Source of the DNA: Roseospira marina
Lineage (GTDB): Bacteria; Pseudomonadota; Alphaproteobacteria; Rhodospirillales; Rhodospirillaceae
Assembly (NCBI RefSeq): GCF_014197855.1
Contig: NZ_JACIGJ010000006.1
Span: 62,001 to 126,000, forward strand
DNA length: 64,000 nucleotides
Reading direction: 5' to 3'
Shown here piece by piece: positions 10,194 to 21,032 of this stretch (position 1 is the first letter of the stretch; the number at the start of each line of letters is the position of its first letter). Below the pieces are notes generated by a model. It was not told the origin of the DNA. It saw nothing but the letters and a program-made list of their open reading frames with translations, and ran no database searches. Made by a program: the position numbers and the translations under genes.

Positions 10194-10284
10194 GGATGAC
10201 GTCCAGTACTGCTACATGCGGCTGTCTGTCCGAGCGACCGGCCACGTCTGGCGGTGTTCACCGGAAGGACCGCCCTCGACGGCA

Positions 10285-10314
10285 CCAGCGACCGGCCCGG
10301 GAGCCGGTCGCTGG
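10285..10314 (-). terminator. Perfect 12-bp hairpin between pstS and pstC
   Basis: Arms CCAGCGACCGGC (10285-10296) and GCCGGTCGCTGG (10303-10314) pair perfectly around a 6-base loop. No T-run follows leftward. It stands 52 bases after the pstS stop. In pst operons a stem-loop here commonly keeps pstS mRNA in excess over pstCAB; that role is inferred. Confidence 0.65.
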
Positions 10315-10366
10315 CACGCGTCGCGGTCTTCACGTCCGCCATGACGGCCGCGAGGCGCGGCGCCCG

Positions 10367-11389
10367 TTACATGTTGACGTTGTCAACCTTGTTCATGGCC
10401 GCTTCACGGTACTTGGCGCGCTCCTCATCCGGCATCGGGATCAGGCCCTTGTCGGCGAGGTAGCCTTCCGGACCCCAGGCGGCGTCCGAGGTGTACTCGG
10501 CCAGGAACTCTTCCATGCCCGGGATCACGCCCATGTGCGCCGTCTTGACGTAGACGAACAGCGGACGGGAGACCGGGTAGGCGCCGGAGGCGATGTTCTC
10601 GAAGGTCGGGGCTTCGCCCTCGACCACGGCACCCTGGATCTTGTCGTGGTTCTGGTCGAGGTAGGAGAAGCCGAAGATGCCCAGCGCGGCCGGGTTGGCT
10701 TCCAGCTTCTGAACGATCAGGTTGTCGTTCTCACCGGCCTCGATGAAGCCGCCATCCTCACGCATGGTGAAGGCGCGGGCCTTGAACTCGTCCTTGGACA
10801 AGCCCTGACATTCGGCCAGCTCTTCACAGCCCGGCTCCATGACCAGTTCCAGGAACGCGTCGCGGGTGCCGGAGGTCGGGGGCGGACCCAGGACTTCGAT
10901 GGGCTCATCGGGCAGCGACGAGTCGATGTCGCTCCAGTTCTTGTTCGGGTTGGCCACCCAGGCGCCGTCCACGGGCACGTCCTTGGCCAGGGCCAGATAA
11001 ATCTGTTCCTTGGTCAGGGTGAAGGCCGGGGCGCTCTTGGCATTGGCCAGGACGATGCCGTCGTAGCCGACCTTCATCTCGGTGATCGCGGTCACGCCGT
11101 TCTTGGCGCAGGTCTCGATCTCGGATTTCTTGATAGCGCGCGAGGCGTTGGAGAAATCCGGGTGCTCGACACCCAGGCCCGCGCAGAACAGCTTGAAGCC
11201 GCCGCCGGACCCGGTCGACTCGACAACCGGGGTCGGCATGCCGGTCTTCTTGCCGAAGGTCTCGGCAACGACAGTCGTGAACGGGTAGACGGTGGACGAT
11301 CCGACGATGCGGATCTGGTCGCGGGCCTCGGCCACGCCGGTCAGGCCGACGGTCGCCACGGCGGCCAGCAGAATGCTCTTCTTGATCAC
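10367..11389 (-). CDS. pstS: Phosphate-binding periplasmic protein PstS
   Basis: High-affinity phosphate-binding protein, 340 aa. A GTG start at 11389 is chosen: GGAGG lies a few bases upstream, and a clean Sec signal peptide begins there (IKKSILLAAVATVGLTG ending VAEA). The PstS opening RIVGSSTVYPFTTVVAE follows, then the phosphate-contact motif GSGGGFKLFC. The rest matches the longer alphaproteobacterial PstS. It is the first gene of the phosphate operon, behind a Pho box 178 bases upstream. A longer frame upstream of the GTG is Arg-rich and discarded. Confidence 0.94.
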   Translation of the reverse strand: MIKKSILLAAVATVGLTGVAEARDQIRIVGSSTVYPFTTVVAETFGKKTGMPTPVVESTGSGGGFKLFCAGLGVEHPDFSNASRAIKKSEIETCAKNGVTAITEMKVGYDGIVLANAKSAPAFTLTKEQIYLALAKDVPVDGAWVANPNKNWSDIDSSLPDEPIEVLGPPPTSGTRDAFLELVMEPGCEELAECQGLSKDEFKARAFTMREDGGFIEAGENDNLIVQKLEANPAALGIFGFSYLDQNHDKIQGAVVEGEAPTFENIASGAYPVSRPLFVYVKTAHMGVIPGMEEFLAEYTSDAAWGPEGYLADKGLIPMPDEERAKYREAAMNKVDNVNM

Positions 11390-11566
11390 GAGGACCTCCA
11401 AATCTGGATGGGCACGTCTGGATGGGAGCGTTCGGCCGGGGAGGATCCCCCGAGCCGCCCCGCCCCGGCGCGCGTGGCTGAGACGCACCGATGCGGACAC
11501 GCACCGAATGCCCAACGCGGGGCATCCGGATTTGGCGTGACCCTACTCAGGGACGGCGACTCCCTT

Positions 11567-11595
11567 GTGACACAACGGTGAAAGTTTGGTTACAG
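11567..11595 (-). promoter_or_regulatory. Pho box of three 7-mers upstream of pstS
   Basis: On the minus strand the order is CTGTAAC, 4 bases, CTTTCAC, 4 bases, GTGTCAC: three copies of the PhoB 7-mer (consensus CTGTCAT/C) at the exact 11-base period PhoB uses. It is 178 bases upstream of the pstS GTG and oriented toward it. PhoB-P binding would drive pstS-pstC-pstA-pstB-phoU-phoB, giving positive feedback through phoB. I could not fix a -10. Confidence 0.75.
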
Positions 11596-11635
11596 CGACT
11601 GAGAGGGGGGGAAACGGGGGCGGGCGGGACGCGCC

Positions 11636-12961
11636 CTATTCCTCCGCGCGGCGCAGCACCGCAGCGAAAAACCCGTCGGTCGCGTGGACCGACGGCACCA
11701 GGCGCAGGGACAGGGCGTCCCCGGCGGCGGGGCAGGTGTCCGGCGGTAGCCCGGCCTCGGCCCAGGCCTCCACCACCGGCACGGGCGCGAACCCGGCCCC
11801 GGCGGGACCGGTGAGGAAGGCCGCCACGCGGTCCTCGTTCTCCGCCGTGAGCACCGAACATGTCACATAGATCAGCCGGCCCCCGGGCCGCACCAGCCGG
11901 GCGGCCCGCACCAGAATGGCGTCCTGCTCCGCCGCCAGGTTGACCAGATCCTCCGGATCGAGCCGCCAGCGGGCATCGGGGTTGCGGCGCCACGCGCCGG
12001 TGCCGCTGCACGGGGCGTCCACCAGCACGCGGTCGAAGGCGCCGGCCTGCCGCTTCAGCCACTTGCGGCCCGACTCGTCGAGCACATGAAGGGTCGCGTT
12101 GTGCACACCCGCCCGGCGCAGGCGGACCTTGGCGCGGTCCAGGCGCGGCGCGGACACGTCGCAGGCCAGCAGCCGGCCCTTGCCGGCCATGGCGGCGGCC
12201 AGCGCCAGGGTCTTGCCGCCGGCCCCGGCGCACAGATCGCACACCGCCATCCCGGGCGTGGCGCCGACCAGCGCGGCGGCGACCTGGGAGCCCGCGTCCT
12301 GCACCTCCACCAGTCCGTCGCGGAACGGCGCGGTCGCGGCCAGATTCACCCGTCCCTCGACCCGCAAGGCCAGGGGTGCCAGCGGCCCATCCACGGCCGT
12401 GATATCCGCCTCGGCCAGGGCGGCGCGGGCGCCCTCCCGGTCCGCCTTCAGCGTGTTGACGCGCAGGTCCAGCGGCGCCTCGCCGTTCAGCGCGGCGAGC
12501 GCGGCCCGCCAGTCCGGTCCCACAGTCGCGGACAGGCTGGCCGACAGGGGCTCCAGCAGCCACTCGGGCAGTTCCAACCGGTCGGCCTCCGGCATTTCCG
12601 GCGGTTCCAGCGGCTGGCCCTGAAGGCGCTCCGCCAGCGTGCGCTCCGGCCCGGTCAACGGCTCCGGCTCGTGCCCCTGCCCTGAGAACAGCGCCTTGAT
12701 CGCCTTCACGGTCAGACCGTCCGTCAGGACCAGATCGGCGATCAGGCGGTCGCGCGGGGTGCCATGCCCGGTCCACCAGCCCAGCCGGGCGTGACGGCGA
12801 AGCAGACCATAGACCCGCTCCGTCACGGCGCGGCGGTCGCCCGCGCCGATGTAGCGACGCGCGCGCAGGAAGGTCTGCGCCACGGCGTCGGCGGGGCGCG
12901 GATCGCCCGCGATCGCAGTCAGCAGATCGAGGCTTGCGGCCAAACGAGCACCGGGAGTCAT
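11636..12961 (-). CDS. RsmB-family 16S rRNA (cytosine-C5) methyltransferase
   Basis: SAM-dependent RNA m5C methyltransferase of the RsmB/Sun family, 441 aa; RsmB methylates C967 of 16S rRNA. An N-terminal NusB-like helical region (about 1-130) is followed by a Rossmann methyltransferase domain with SAM loop CDLCAGAGGKTLALA, motif IV DAPCSGTGAWRRNPDARW and the nucleophile motif YVTCSVLTAENE. Both catalytic cysteines (in APCSG and VTCS) are present. It lies between the phosphate cluster and the ThiY-like gene in the same direction. Specificity for C967 is inferred; several paralogs share this architecture. Confidence 0.88.
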   Translation of the reverse strand: MTPGARLAASLDLLTAIAGDPRPADAVAQTFLRARRYIGAGDRRAVTERVYGLLRRHARLGWWTGHGTPRDRLIADLVLTDGLTVKAIKALFSGQGHEPEPLTGPERTLAERLQGQPLEPPEMPEADRLELPEWLLEPLSASLSATVGPDWRAALAALNGEAPLDLRVNTLKADREGARAALAEADITAVDGPLAPLALRVEGRVNLAATAPFRDGLVEVQDAGSQVAAALVGATPGMAVCDLCAGAGGKTLALAAAMAGKGRLLACDVSAPRLDRAKVRLRRAGVHNATLHVLDESGRKWLKRQAGAFDRVLVDAPCSGTGAWRRNPDARWRLDPEDLVNLAAEQDAILVRAARLVRPGGRLIYVTCSVLTAENEDRVAAFLTGPAGAGFAPVPVVEAWAEAGLPPDTCPAAGDALSLRLVPSVHATDGFFAAVLRRAEE

Positions 12962-13009
12962 GGGCAGTCCTGTCGTCCGGAAGAGAGAAAGGCGCGACGC
13001 CCCGCCCCT

Positions 13010-13996
13010 CTACCGCGTCCGGACGTCCACCGCCAGCCTTTCCGCCGGAACCGTCTCGTCGATCATGCCCCGCGCCTTCAAGAAGGCCCCGAACGCCGTG
13101 TAGCGCGGCGCGTCCACCACCGCCGGGCGCAGCGCGAAGCGCGGCAGCGTGTCGGCCCAGGCGCGCCGGTTCAGGGCGTCGTCCACATCGGGGTAGGCGG
13201 CCACGAACAGGTCCCAGCATTCATCCGGATGGTTGATGAGGTAGCGTGTCGCGGACTCCAGCGCGCGCATCACGCGCGGCAGGCGCGGATCATCCACAGC
13301 GTCGGTGTTCGCCACCAGGATCAGCTCGTCATAGACCGGCACGCCGTGTTCCTCGGGATAGAACGCACGGCCGGGCCGGCCGACCAGCTCCATCTGGTTC
13401 AGCTCGAAATTGCGGAACGCGCCGACGACGGCGTCGACCTGCCCGGACAGGATGGACGGCGACAGACTGAAGTTGACGTTGACCAGGGTGACGTCGTCCA
13501 GGCTTAGGCTGGCGTCCTCCAGCATGGCGCCGAGCAGCACGTCCTCGAACCCGCCGACCGAGAAGCCGACGGTGCGCCCCTTCAAGTCCGCCAGGGACTC
13601 CACCGGCCCGTCCGCGACCGTCACGACGGAATTCAGCGGCGTCGCCACCACGGTACCCACGCGGATCAGCGGCAGGCCCTTGTCCACCTGGATATGAAGC
13701 TGCGGCTGGTAGGACACCGCCAGCGCGGCCTGACCGGCGGCGACCAGCTTGGGCGGATCGTTCGGGTCGGCCGGCGCGACCAGGGTCACATCGAGCCCCT
13801 CGTCGGCGAAGAACCCCTTCTCTTTCGCCACCACCAGCGTCGCGTGGTCGGGGTTCACGAACCAGTCGAGCAGGATCGTCAGAGGCTCGCCCTCCGCGGC
13901 GCGGGCCACGGGCGCCGAAGCCAGGACCAGACCGCACAAAAGCAGGCCGGACAGCGCGCGGATCGCCCCCCGGCGCCGGCCACCAAACATCGTCAT
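13010..13996 (-). CDS. ThiY/NMT1-like ABC substrate-binding protein
   Basis: Periplasmic binding protein of 328 aa with the NMT1/THI5-like fold. The ATG at 13996 has GAGGGG upstream; a Sec signal peptide follows (GLLLCGLVLASAPVARA). The mature start LTILLDWFVNPDHATLVVAKEKGFF is the family hallmark for binders of thiamine pyrimidine precursors (N-formyl-aminopyrimidine). The match VDAVVGAFRNFELNQM supports it. No permease, ATPase or thiamine gene lies beside it and I see no TPP riboswitch upstream, so the ligand is uncertain. It ends 48 bases before the RsmB-type gene. Confidence 0.75.
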   Translation of the reverse strand: MTMFGGRRRGAIRALSGLLLCGLVLASAPVARAAEGEPLTILLDWFVNPDHATLVVAKEKGFFADEGLDVTLVAPADPNDPPKLVAAGQAALAVSYQPQLHIQVDKGLPLIRVGTVVATPLNSVVTVADGPVESLADLKGRTVGFSVGGFEDVLLGAMLEDASLSLDDVTLVNVNFSLSPSILSGQVDAVVGAFRNFELNQMELVGRPGRAFYPEEHGVPVYDELILVANTDAVDDPRLPRVMRALESATRYLINHPDECWDLFVAAYPDVDDALNRRAWADTLPRFALRPAVVDAPRYTAFGAFLKARGMIDETVPAERLAVDVRTR

Positions 13997-14110
13997 GATC
14001 GAACAATCCCCTCTTTTGCGTTCGAACACACCAACGGCGGATGAGACGGACTCACCCGCCGAGGCGGCACCGGCCCGTGTCAACGGCCGTTGGTACAATC
14101 CGGGGCCAGT

Positions 14111-15370
14111 CTACGAAACGCGCGGCGCGGGTTCCACGACTTCCGTCGGCGGGTCCTCGCCCCACAGCGCGCCGCCGTCCCACGTCCGGGCCAAGAGGAG
14201 ACCAAACACGCTCGCCCCCGCGCACAGGCCCGTCCCCAGAAAGAAGGCGAGCCCGCCGACCCGGGCATACAGCCAGCCCGACAGGATCATCGACAGCCCC
14301 AGCACGGCCCCCATGGCGAGGGCGGAGTACAGACCCTGCGCGCGCACGGCGTGACTGTGCGGCACGGCGCGGGCAATGAAGTGCATCGCGCCCAGGTGAC
14401 CGGCGGCATAGGTCAGAGCGTGCAGCCCCTGCACGGCGAACAGGGCCACGGGATGGACCGTCACCGCCAGCACGGACCAGCGGACCAGGCCGCCCGCGGC
14501 CGCCGCCAGCAGCAGGCCGAGCGGCCCCAGACGCGCCACCATCCGGTTGCCGAAGGCGAACAACGCGACCTCGACGACGACACCGAACGCCCACAGGACG
14601 CCGATGGTCGTGTCCGACAGCCCGGCGGCGCGCCAGTGCAGGGTGGAAAAGCCGTAATAGGGCGCGTGGCTGCCCTGCGACAGACCGACACAGCCCAGGA
14701 AGAGCAGGAACCGGCGATCCCGCAGCAGCCGCAACACCCCGTCCCCGCCGAAGACCGGGCGACGGGCGCCGCGGGGAGCGCCCACGCGCATCTCGTCCGG
14801 CGGCAGAGCGGCGGCGCTCAGAACGGTGAGCGAGAGCGCGCTCAGGATGGCCGTCGGCACCACCACCGTCACCGGCAGCACGTCCAGCAGCGCGCCCGCC
14901 GCCACGGCGGCCACCATGAAGGTGATCGACCCCCACAGCCGCATGCGGCCGTAGTCCGCGCCGGTCGCCCGCACCACCCCCATGGCCACGGACTCGGCCA
15001 GCGGCATCAGGCCCGCCATGCAGGCCGTCGCCGGCACCGCCATCAGGAGGATCGGCCAGAAGCCCATCAGCGGCTGCAACAGGGCGAAACAGAGCAGACT
15101 GACCAGCGCCAGCCCGACCATGGTCGCGCGGCGCGCCCCGGTGCGGTCCACATGGCTGGCCACAACCGGATTGACCAACACCTTGGACCACTGTGCCGCC
15201 GCCATGACCAAGCCGATCTCAACCGCGCCCAGCCCGCGCGTTTCCAGCCACGCCGGCCAGAACGGCTGCATAACCCCGATGCCGGTGAACATCAGACCGT
15301 AAAACAGGCCCACCCGCGTGGCCGCGCGCAGGCCCAAGACACGCCGGGACACGAAGGAGCGAGCGGTCAT
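14111..15370 (-). CDS. MFS transporter, phenylpropionate-permease (HcaT) type
   Basis: Inner-membrane major facilitator of 419 aa with about 12 helices. The start at 15370 (MTARSFVSRRVLGLRAATRV) lies 16 bases after the stop of the molybdenum hydroxylase large subunit, so the three genes form one operon. The N-terminus FYGLMFTGIGVMQPFWPAWL, and the loop VDRTGARRATMVGLAL, resemble the MFS_1-like/HcaT group of 3-phenylpropionate permeases. The context suggests it imports the aromatic substrate of the neighbouring oxidoreductase; that is inference. The longer frame upstream overlaps the hydroxylase gene and is rejected. Confidence 0.82.
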   Translation of the reverse strand: MTARSFVSRRVLGLRAATRVGLFYGLMFTGIGVMQPFWPAWLETRGLGAVEIGLVMAAAQWSKVLVNPVVASHVDRTGARRATMVGLALVSLLCFALLQPLMGFWPILLMAVPATACMAGLMPLAESVAMGVVRATGADYGRMRLWGSITFMVAAVAAGALLDVLPVTVVVPTAILSALSLTVLSAAALPPDEMRVGAPRGARRPVFGGDGVLRLLRDRRFLLFLGCVGLSQGSHAPYYGFSTLHWRAAGLSDTTIGVLWAFGVVVEVALFAFGNRMVARLGPLGLLLAAAAGGLVRWSVLAVTVHPVALFAVQGLHALTYAAGHLGAMHFIARAVPHSHAVRAQGLYSALAMGAVLGLSMILSGWLYARVGGLAFFLGTGLCAGASVFGLLLARTWDGGALWGEDPPTEVVEPAPRVS

Positions 15371-15386
15371 GGCGCCGACGCCGGCC

Positions 15387-17632
<2,246 letters not shown>

Positions 17633-17636
<4 letters not shown>

Positions 17637-18112
17637 GGCTCGGCCCCTTCCGTCGCCAGGGAGAGCATCCGCGCGGCCGAACGGATGGCCGCCCGGATCC
17701 GCCCATACGTGCCACAGCGGCACAGATTGCCGTTCATCGCGGCGGTGATGGCGGCGTCGTCCGGGTTCGGCTGCCGAGTGAGCAGGGCGATCGCCTGCAT
17801 GATCTGGCCCGGCTGACAGTAGCCGCATTGCGCCACATCGTGCTCCAGCCACGCCGCGCGGACGGCATCCGCCACCGGACCGGACACACCCTCAATAGTC
17901 GTGACCCTGGCGTCGCCGAGATCGCGCACATAGGTCTGACAGGCACGCACGGCGTCGCCATTCACATGGACCGTACAGGCGCCGCATTGCGACAGGCCAC
18001 AGCCGTACTTCGTGCCCGTGAGACCGAGTTCGTCGCGCAACGCATTGAGCAGAGAGGTTTCGGGGGGAACGTCGAGGGTTTGAACCGTACCGTTGATGGT
18101 CAGGCGCGCCAT
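17633..18112 (-). CDS. Molybdenum hydroxylase [2Fe-2S] small subunit (isoquinoline 1-oxidoreductase alpha type)
   Basis: Electron-transfer subunit of 159 aa. A plant-type ferredoxin domain carries the first cluster (CGLSQCGACTVHVNG plus a later Cys in VRACQTYV). The helical CO-dehydrogenase domain has the second cluster (CGYCQPGQIMQA and NLCRCGTYGRIRAAI). The start at 18112 (MARLTINGTVQTLDVPPETS) is the family's usual N-terminus. It is first in the operon and overlaps the large subunit by 4 bases. It lacks its own signal peptide, so it would be co-exported with the Tat-bearing partner. Confidence 0.92.
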
Positions 18113-18141
18113 GAAGTGGTCTCTATTTGGAAGACACAAAG

Positions 18142-18160
18142 AAAAAAGGGGCGAAGCCCG
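18142..18160 (-). terminator. Rho-independent terminator of the secreted-protein gene
   Basis: Read leftward, GGGC-TTCG-GCCC-type short stem is followed by six T's (18142-18147 are A's on the plus strand). It lies about 100 bases after the stop of the gene ending at 18261 and just upstream of the hydroxylase operon. The stem is short but GC-only with a stable TTCG loop. Confidence 0.5.
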
Positions 18161-18260
18161 GTCCTTCTGGCCCGGACTGCCCGCTCACATAGGGAGTCAT
18201 GTCTCTGGCAAAAAGAAGGCGACGACCGACCGGACACCCCGGACCGACCGCGGCGCGACA

Positions 18261-19007
18261 CTACTCCGACCGCGGCGCCGCCGGCCCGGGTGCCCCGCCC
18301 ATGGCCTCCGGCACCGAGACCACGACCTCGCGGCCAGCCACCGTCGTCCCGAGCGTATCCATCAGCGGCTCGGCCACCAACTCCGCCGCCTGCACCCGGG
18401 ACAGGCCGTGCAGGGGTGTGTCGACCCAGCCGCGCCACAGCACGTCGCCGGAGGCCGGATCCCGCACCGACACCTGAAGACGCATCACGGCCGAAAACGA
18501 GTCCTGCCGCCGATGAAACACGTTGCCCTCGACGCCCGCCGTGCGCCCCTGAAGGTCCGTGACGTCGATCCCGTTGGCGGGCGCATCGTCGCCCGCGCCG
18601 TCGCGACGGCGCACGTCCTCGGTCTCCAGAATCCCCTTGGCCATCTCCGGCACACCCGAGCGGATGACGTAGTACTCGAACTCCATCTCCAGAAGTGGCC
18701 CCGCCGCCGTCCCGGCCGCCGGATGGGTCCGCGCCAGGGCATCCTCCAGCGCCTGCTGGATGGCATCGGTCTCGCGGGAGTCGTCGTACCGCTGGAACAC
18801 GTAGCGGGCCGCGTCGGTCGGCATCGGGCCATAGGCGGCCGCATTCACGGTCGCCGACAGCGGCGCCACGGTCACAACCCCGGCGGACTCCGCCCGGGCC
18901 GGATCCAGCCCAGCGGCGCCGACCGCCAAGAGCCCAACGATCACCACAACGGCCGCAGACCGCCGCCGCCGTACCAACGCCCATGTCCAGGCCCAAGACT
19001 GCTTCAT
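18261..19007 (-). CDS. Exported protein of unknown function
   Basis: 248 aa, not recognised. A basic N-terminus (VRRRRSAA) and one hydrophobic segment (VVVIVGLLAVGAAGL) ending at about ARAES indicate a signal peptide. The mature part has a DAARYVFQRYDDSRETDAIQQAL segment, then a DPASGDVLWRGWVDTPL-like strand pattern reminiscent of small periplasmic or lipoprotein domains that report on envelope state, without a clear family match. It is monocistronic by position, with a terminator to the left. Codon use and GC are like its neighbours. Confidence 0.7.
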   Translation of the reverse strand: MKQSWAWTWALVRRRRSAAVVVIVGLLAVGAAGLDPARAESAGVVTVAPLSATVNAAAYGPMPTDAARYVFQRYDDSRETDAIQQALEDALARTHPAAGTAAGPLLEMEFEYYVIRSGVPEMAKGILETEDVRRRDGAGDDAPANGIDVTDLQGRTAGVEGNVFHRRQDSFSAVMRLQVSVRDPASGDVLWRGWVDTPLHGLSRVQAAELVAEPLMDTLGTTVAGREVVVSVPEAMGGAPGPAAPRSE

Positions 19008-19172
19008 ATCCGGTGGTGTCCTTTTTCGCCGAGCCTCTCTGCCGGGCTTCTATGCGGGGCGGCGCCAGGGCGCACTCTAGTCCCGTCCGCGCCCCGCTCC
19101 AACCTCTTGGCCGGTGCGGGACCCATTGCGCGGGCCTGTTTCGGAGCCGTTCGGACAGGCCTCGGCGACCGG

Positions 19173-20126
19173 TCACGCCACCCGCAGCCGATCGCGCCCG
19201 TGCGGCCGGGCGAAATCCAGGGCCGGTCCCACCGGCACGATCCCCGTCGGGTTGATGGTCGCATGACTGCCGTAGTAGTGCCGCTTGATGTGATCCAGGT
19301 TGACCGTATCGGCCACGCCCGGGACCTGATACAGCTCGCGCACATAGCCGGACAGATTGTCATAATCCGAAAGCGGGCGGATGTTGCACTTGAAGTGCCC
19401 GTGATAGACGGCGTCGAAGCGGATCAGCGTGGTGAAGGCGCGCCAATCGGCCTCGGTAATCTGGTCGCCCGCGAGATACCGCTGGTCGCCCAGCCGCGCC
19501 TCCAGACGGTCCAGCGTATCAAACACGGCCACCACCGCTTCGGTGTAGGCGTCCTGCTGGGTCGCGAACCCGGCCTTGTAGACCCCGTTGTTGAGCGTGT
19601 CGTACACCCACGCATTGACCGCGTCGATCGACCGGTGCAGGCGCGCCGGATACAGATCCGGCCCGGACGCCAGGTCGCCGAAGCCCTGATTAAACATACG
19701 CAGGATATCGGCGCTCTCGTTGCTGACGATGGTCCCGGTCTTCGTGTCCCACAGCACCGGCACCGTCACCCGGCCGGTGTAATCCGACTGGGCTGCCGTG
19801 TAGACCTGATAGAGGAAGCGCGCGCCCAGGATGGGATCGGCGCCCTCCGGCAGCTCCCAGCCGTGTTCCAGCATCAGCGGATCGACCACGGACACCGACA
19901 CCACATCCTCCAGGCCCTTCAGGACACGGGCGATGAGCGTCCGATGCGCCCAGGGGCAGGCTAGCGATACATAAAGATGATACCGCCCCTTCTCGGCCGG
20001 ATACGGCGTGGAGCCATCCGCACTCACCCACGCCCGAAACGCGCTGTCTTGGCGCTGGAATCGCCCTCCGGTGCTCTTGGTGTCATACCACTGGTCATGC
20101 CAGTGTCCCTCGATCAACAGGCCCAT
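19173..20126 (-). CDS. Glutathionyl-hydroquinone reductase (Xi-class GST, YqjG/ECM4 family)
   Basis: Cytosolic enzyme of 317 aa that reduces glutathionyl-hydroquinones with glutathione. The N-terminal thioredoxin-like domain contains the active-site Cys57 in SLACPWAHRT, the Xi-class signature. The opening GRFQRQDSAFRAWV and the C-terminal helical domain with NNGVYKAGFATQQDAY and YHGHFKCNIRPL are typical. The start at 20126 avoids a non-conserved upstream extension that would run into the moaB region. It is divergently placed from moaB, with 218 bases between the two starts. Confidence 0.93.
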   Translation of the reverse strand: MGLLIEGHWHDQWYDTKSTGGRFQRQDSAFRAWVSADGSTPYPAEKGRYHLYVSLACPWAHRTLIARVLKGLEDVVSVSVVDPLMLEHGWELPEGADPILGARFLYQVYTAAQSDYTGRVTVPVLWDTKTGTIVSNESADILRMFNQGFGDLASGPDLYPARLHRSIDAVNAWVYDTLNNGVYKAGFATQQDAYTEAVVAVFDTLDRLEARLGDQRYLAGDQITEADWRAFTTLIRFDAVYHGHFKCNIRPLSDYDNLSGYVRELYQVPGVADTVNLDHIKRHYYGSHATINPTGIVPVGPALDFARPHGRDRLRVA

Positions 20127-20344
20127 CGCACGGCTCCCTTGTCGCTTCGCGTGACACGCCACCGGCCGGCGACGCTGGTGTTCACATGGAGGTTGCGCGC
20201 GCCCAATCAACGGGCCGCCCTGTTGCCGATTGGGCAACAGTCTGGTTCCCGCCCGGCGGGCCGAACCGTCCTCGGTCCGTCTCTTTGTCAAACGCACGGT
20301 GCCGGGGTAGCGTTGCATCGTCACCGCCATCATGAGGACACGCC

Positions 20345-20887
20345 ATGCCGGGTCTCGACGAATCCCTGCCGTTCCTGCCGGTTCGCATCGCCATCCTGAC
20401 CGTCTCCGACAGCCGCACCCGGACCGATGACCGCAGCGGCGACACCCTGGTCGCGCGGCTGGAGGCCGCCGGGCACACGCTGGCCGACCGCGCCATCGTG
20501 CGCGACGAGGCCGCCGTCATCGTGGAACGCCTGCGGGCCTGGATCGCCGATCCGGGCGTGGACGCGGTGATCTCCACCGGCGGCACCGGCGTGACCGGCC
20601 GCGACGTCACGCCGGAGGCGATGGCCCAGGTGTTGGAAAAAGAGATTCCGGGTTTCGGCGAACTGTTCCGGATGCTGAGCTACCAGACCATCGGCACCTC
20701 GACCGTGCAGTCGCGGGCGATCGCGGGGGTGGCCGACGGCACCTATTTGTTCGCGCTGCCCGGCTCTACGGGGGCGTGCAAGGACGCCTGGGACGGCATC
20801 CTGGCCACCCAGCTCGACAGCCGCTACCGGCCCTGCAATTTCGTGGAGCTCATGCCCCGCCTGCGGGAGCATCGGACGGGCGAGTGA
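20345..20887 (+). CDS. moaB: Molybdenum cofactor biosynthesis protein B
   Basis: Cytosolic protein of 180 aa of the MoaB/MogA family, which adenylates molybdopterin before metal insertion. The signature [17 protein letters not shown] and [16 protein letters not shown] are present. The N-terminus [20 protein letters not shown] is standard. Start ATG 20345 has GAGGACACGCC just upstream. The cofactor it serves is needed by the molybdenum hydroxylase 2.2 kb away, but no other Moco gene is nearby. Confidence 0.93.
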   Translation: MPGLDESLPFLPVRIAILTVSDSRTRTDDRSGDTLVARLEAAGHTLADRAIVRDEAAVIVERLRAWIADPGVDAVISTGGTGVTGRDVTPEAMAQVLEKEIPGFGELFRMLSYQTIGTSTVQSRAIAGVADGTYLFALPGSTGACKDAWDGILATQLDSRYRPCNFVELMPRLREHRTGE

Positions 20888-20926
20888 CGCGGCAAACGCG
20901 ACCGCGCCGACACACGCCCCCTTCGT

Positions 20927-20977
20927 GTTCAGTGGGGCGTGTTCGGTGGGGGCGTGTTCGGTGGGGGCGTGTTCGGT
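20927..20977. repeat. 15-bp tandem repeat downstream of moaB
   Basis: Two exact copies of GTTCGGTGGGGGCGT (20941-20955, 20956-20970) are flanked by a degenerate 14-base copy on the left (20927-20940) and a partial 7-base copy on the right. It lies in the gap between the convergent ends of moaB and the exported-protein gene. No coding role is likely. Confidence 0.85.
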
Positions 20978-21032
20978 TTGATGTTTAAGCACATCGTCGT
21001 CGCAATCTGTTCCAGATTGCTCGGGATTTGCT

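Noticed and set aside
13997-14110. TPP riboswitch upstream of the ThiY-like gene
   Set aside because: The conserved CUGAGA and the pyrophosphate-helix motifs are absent.
20927-20977. CRISPR-like repeat
   Set aside because: Units are 15 bp head-to-tail with no spacers.
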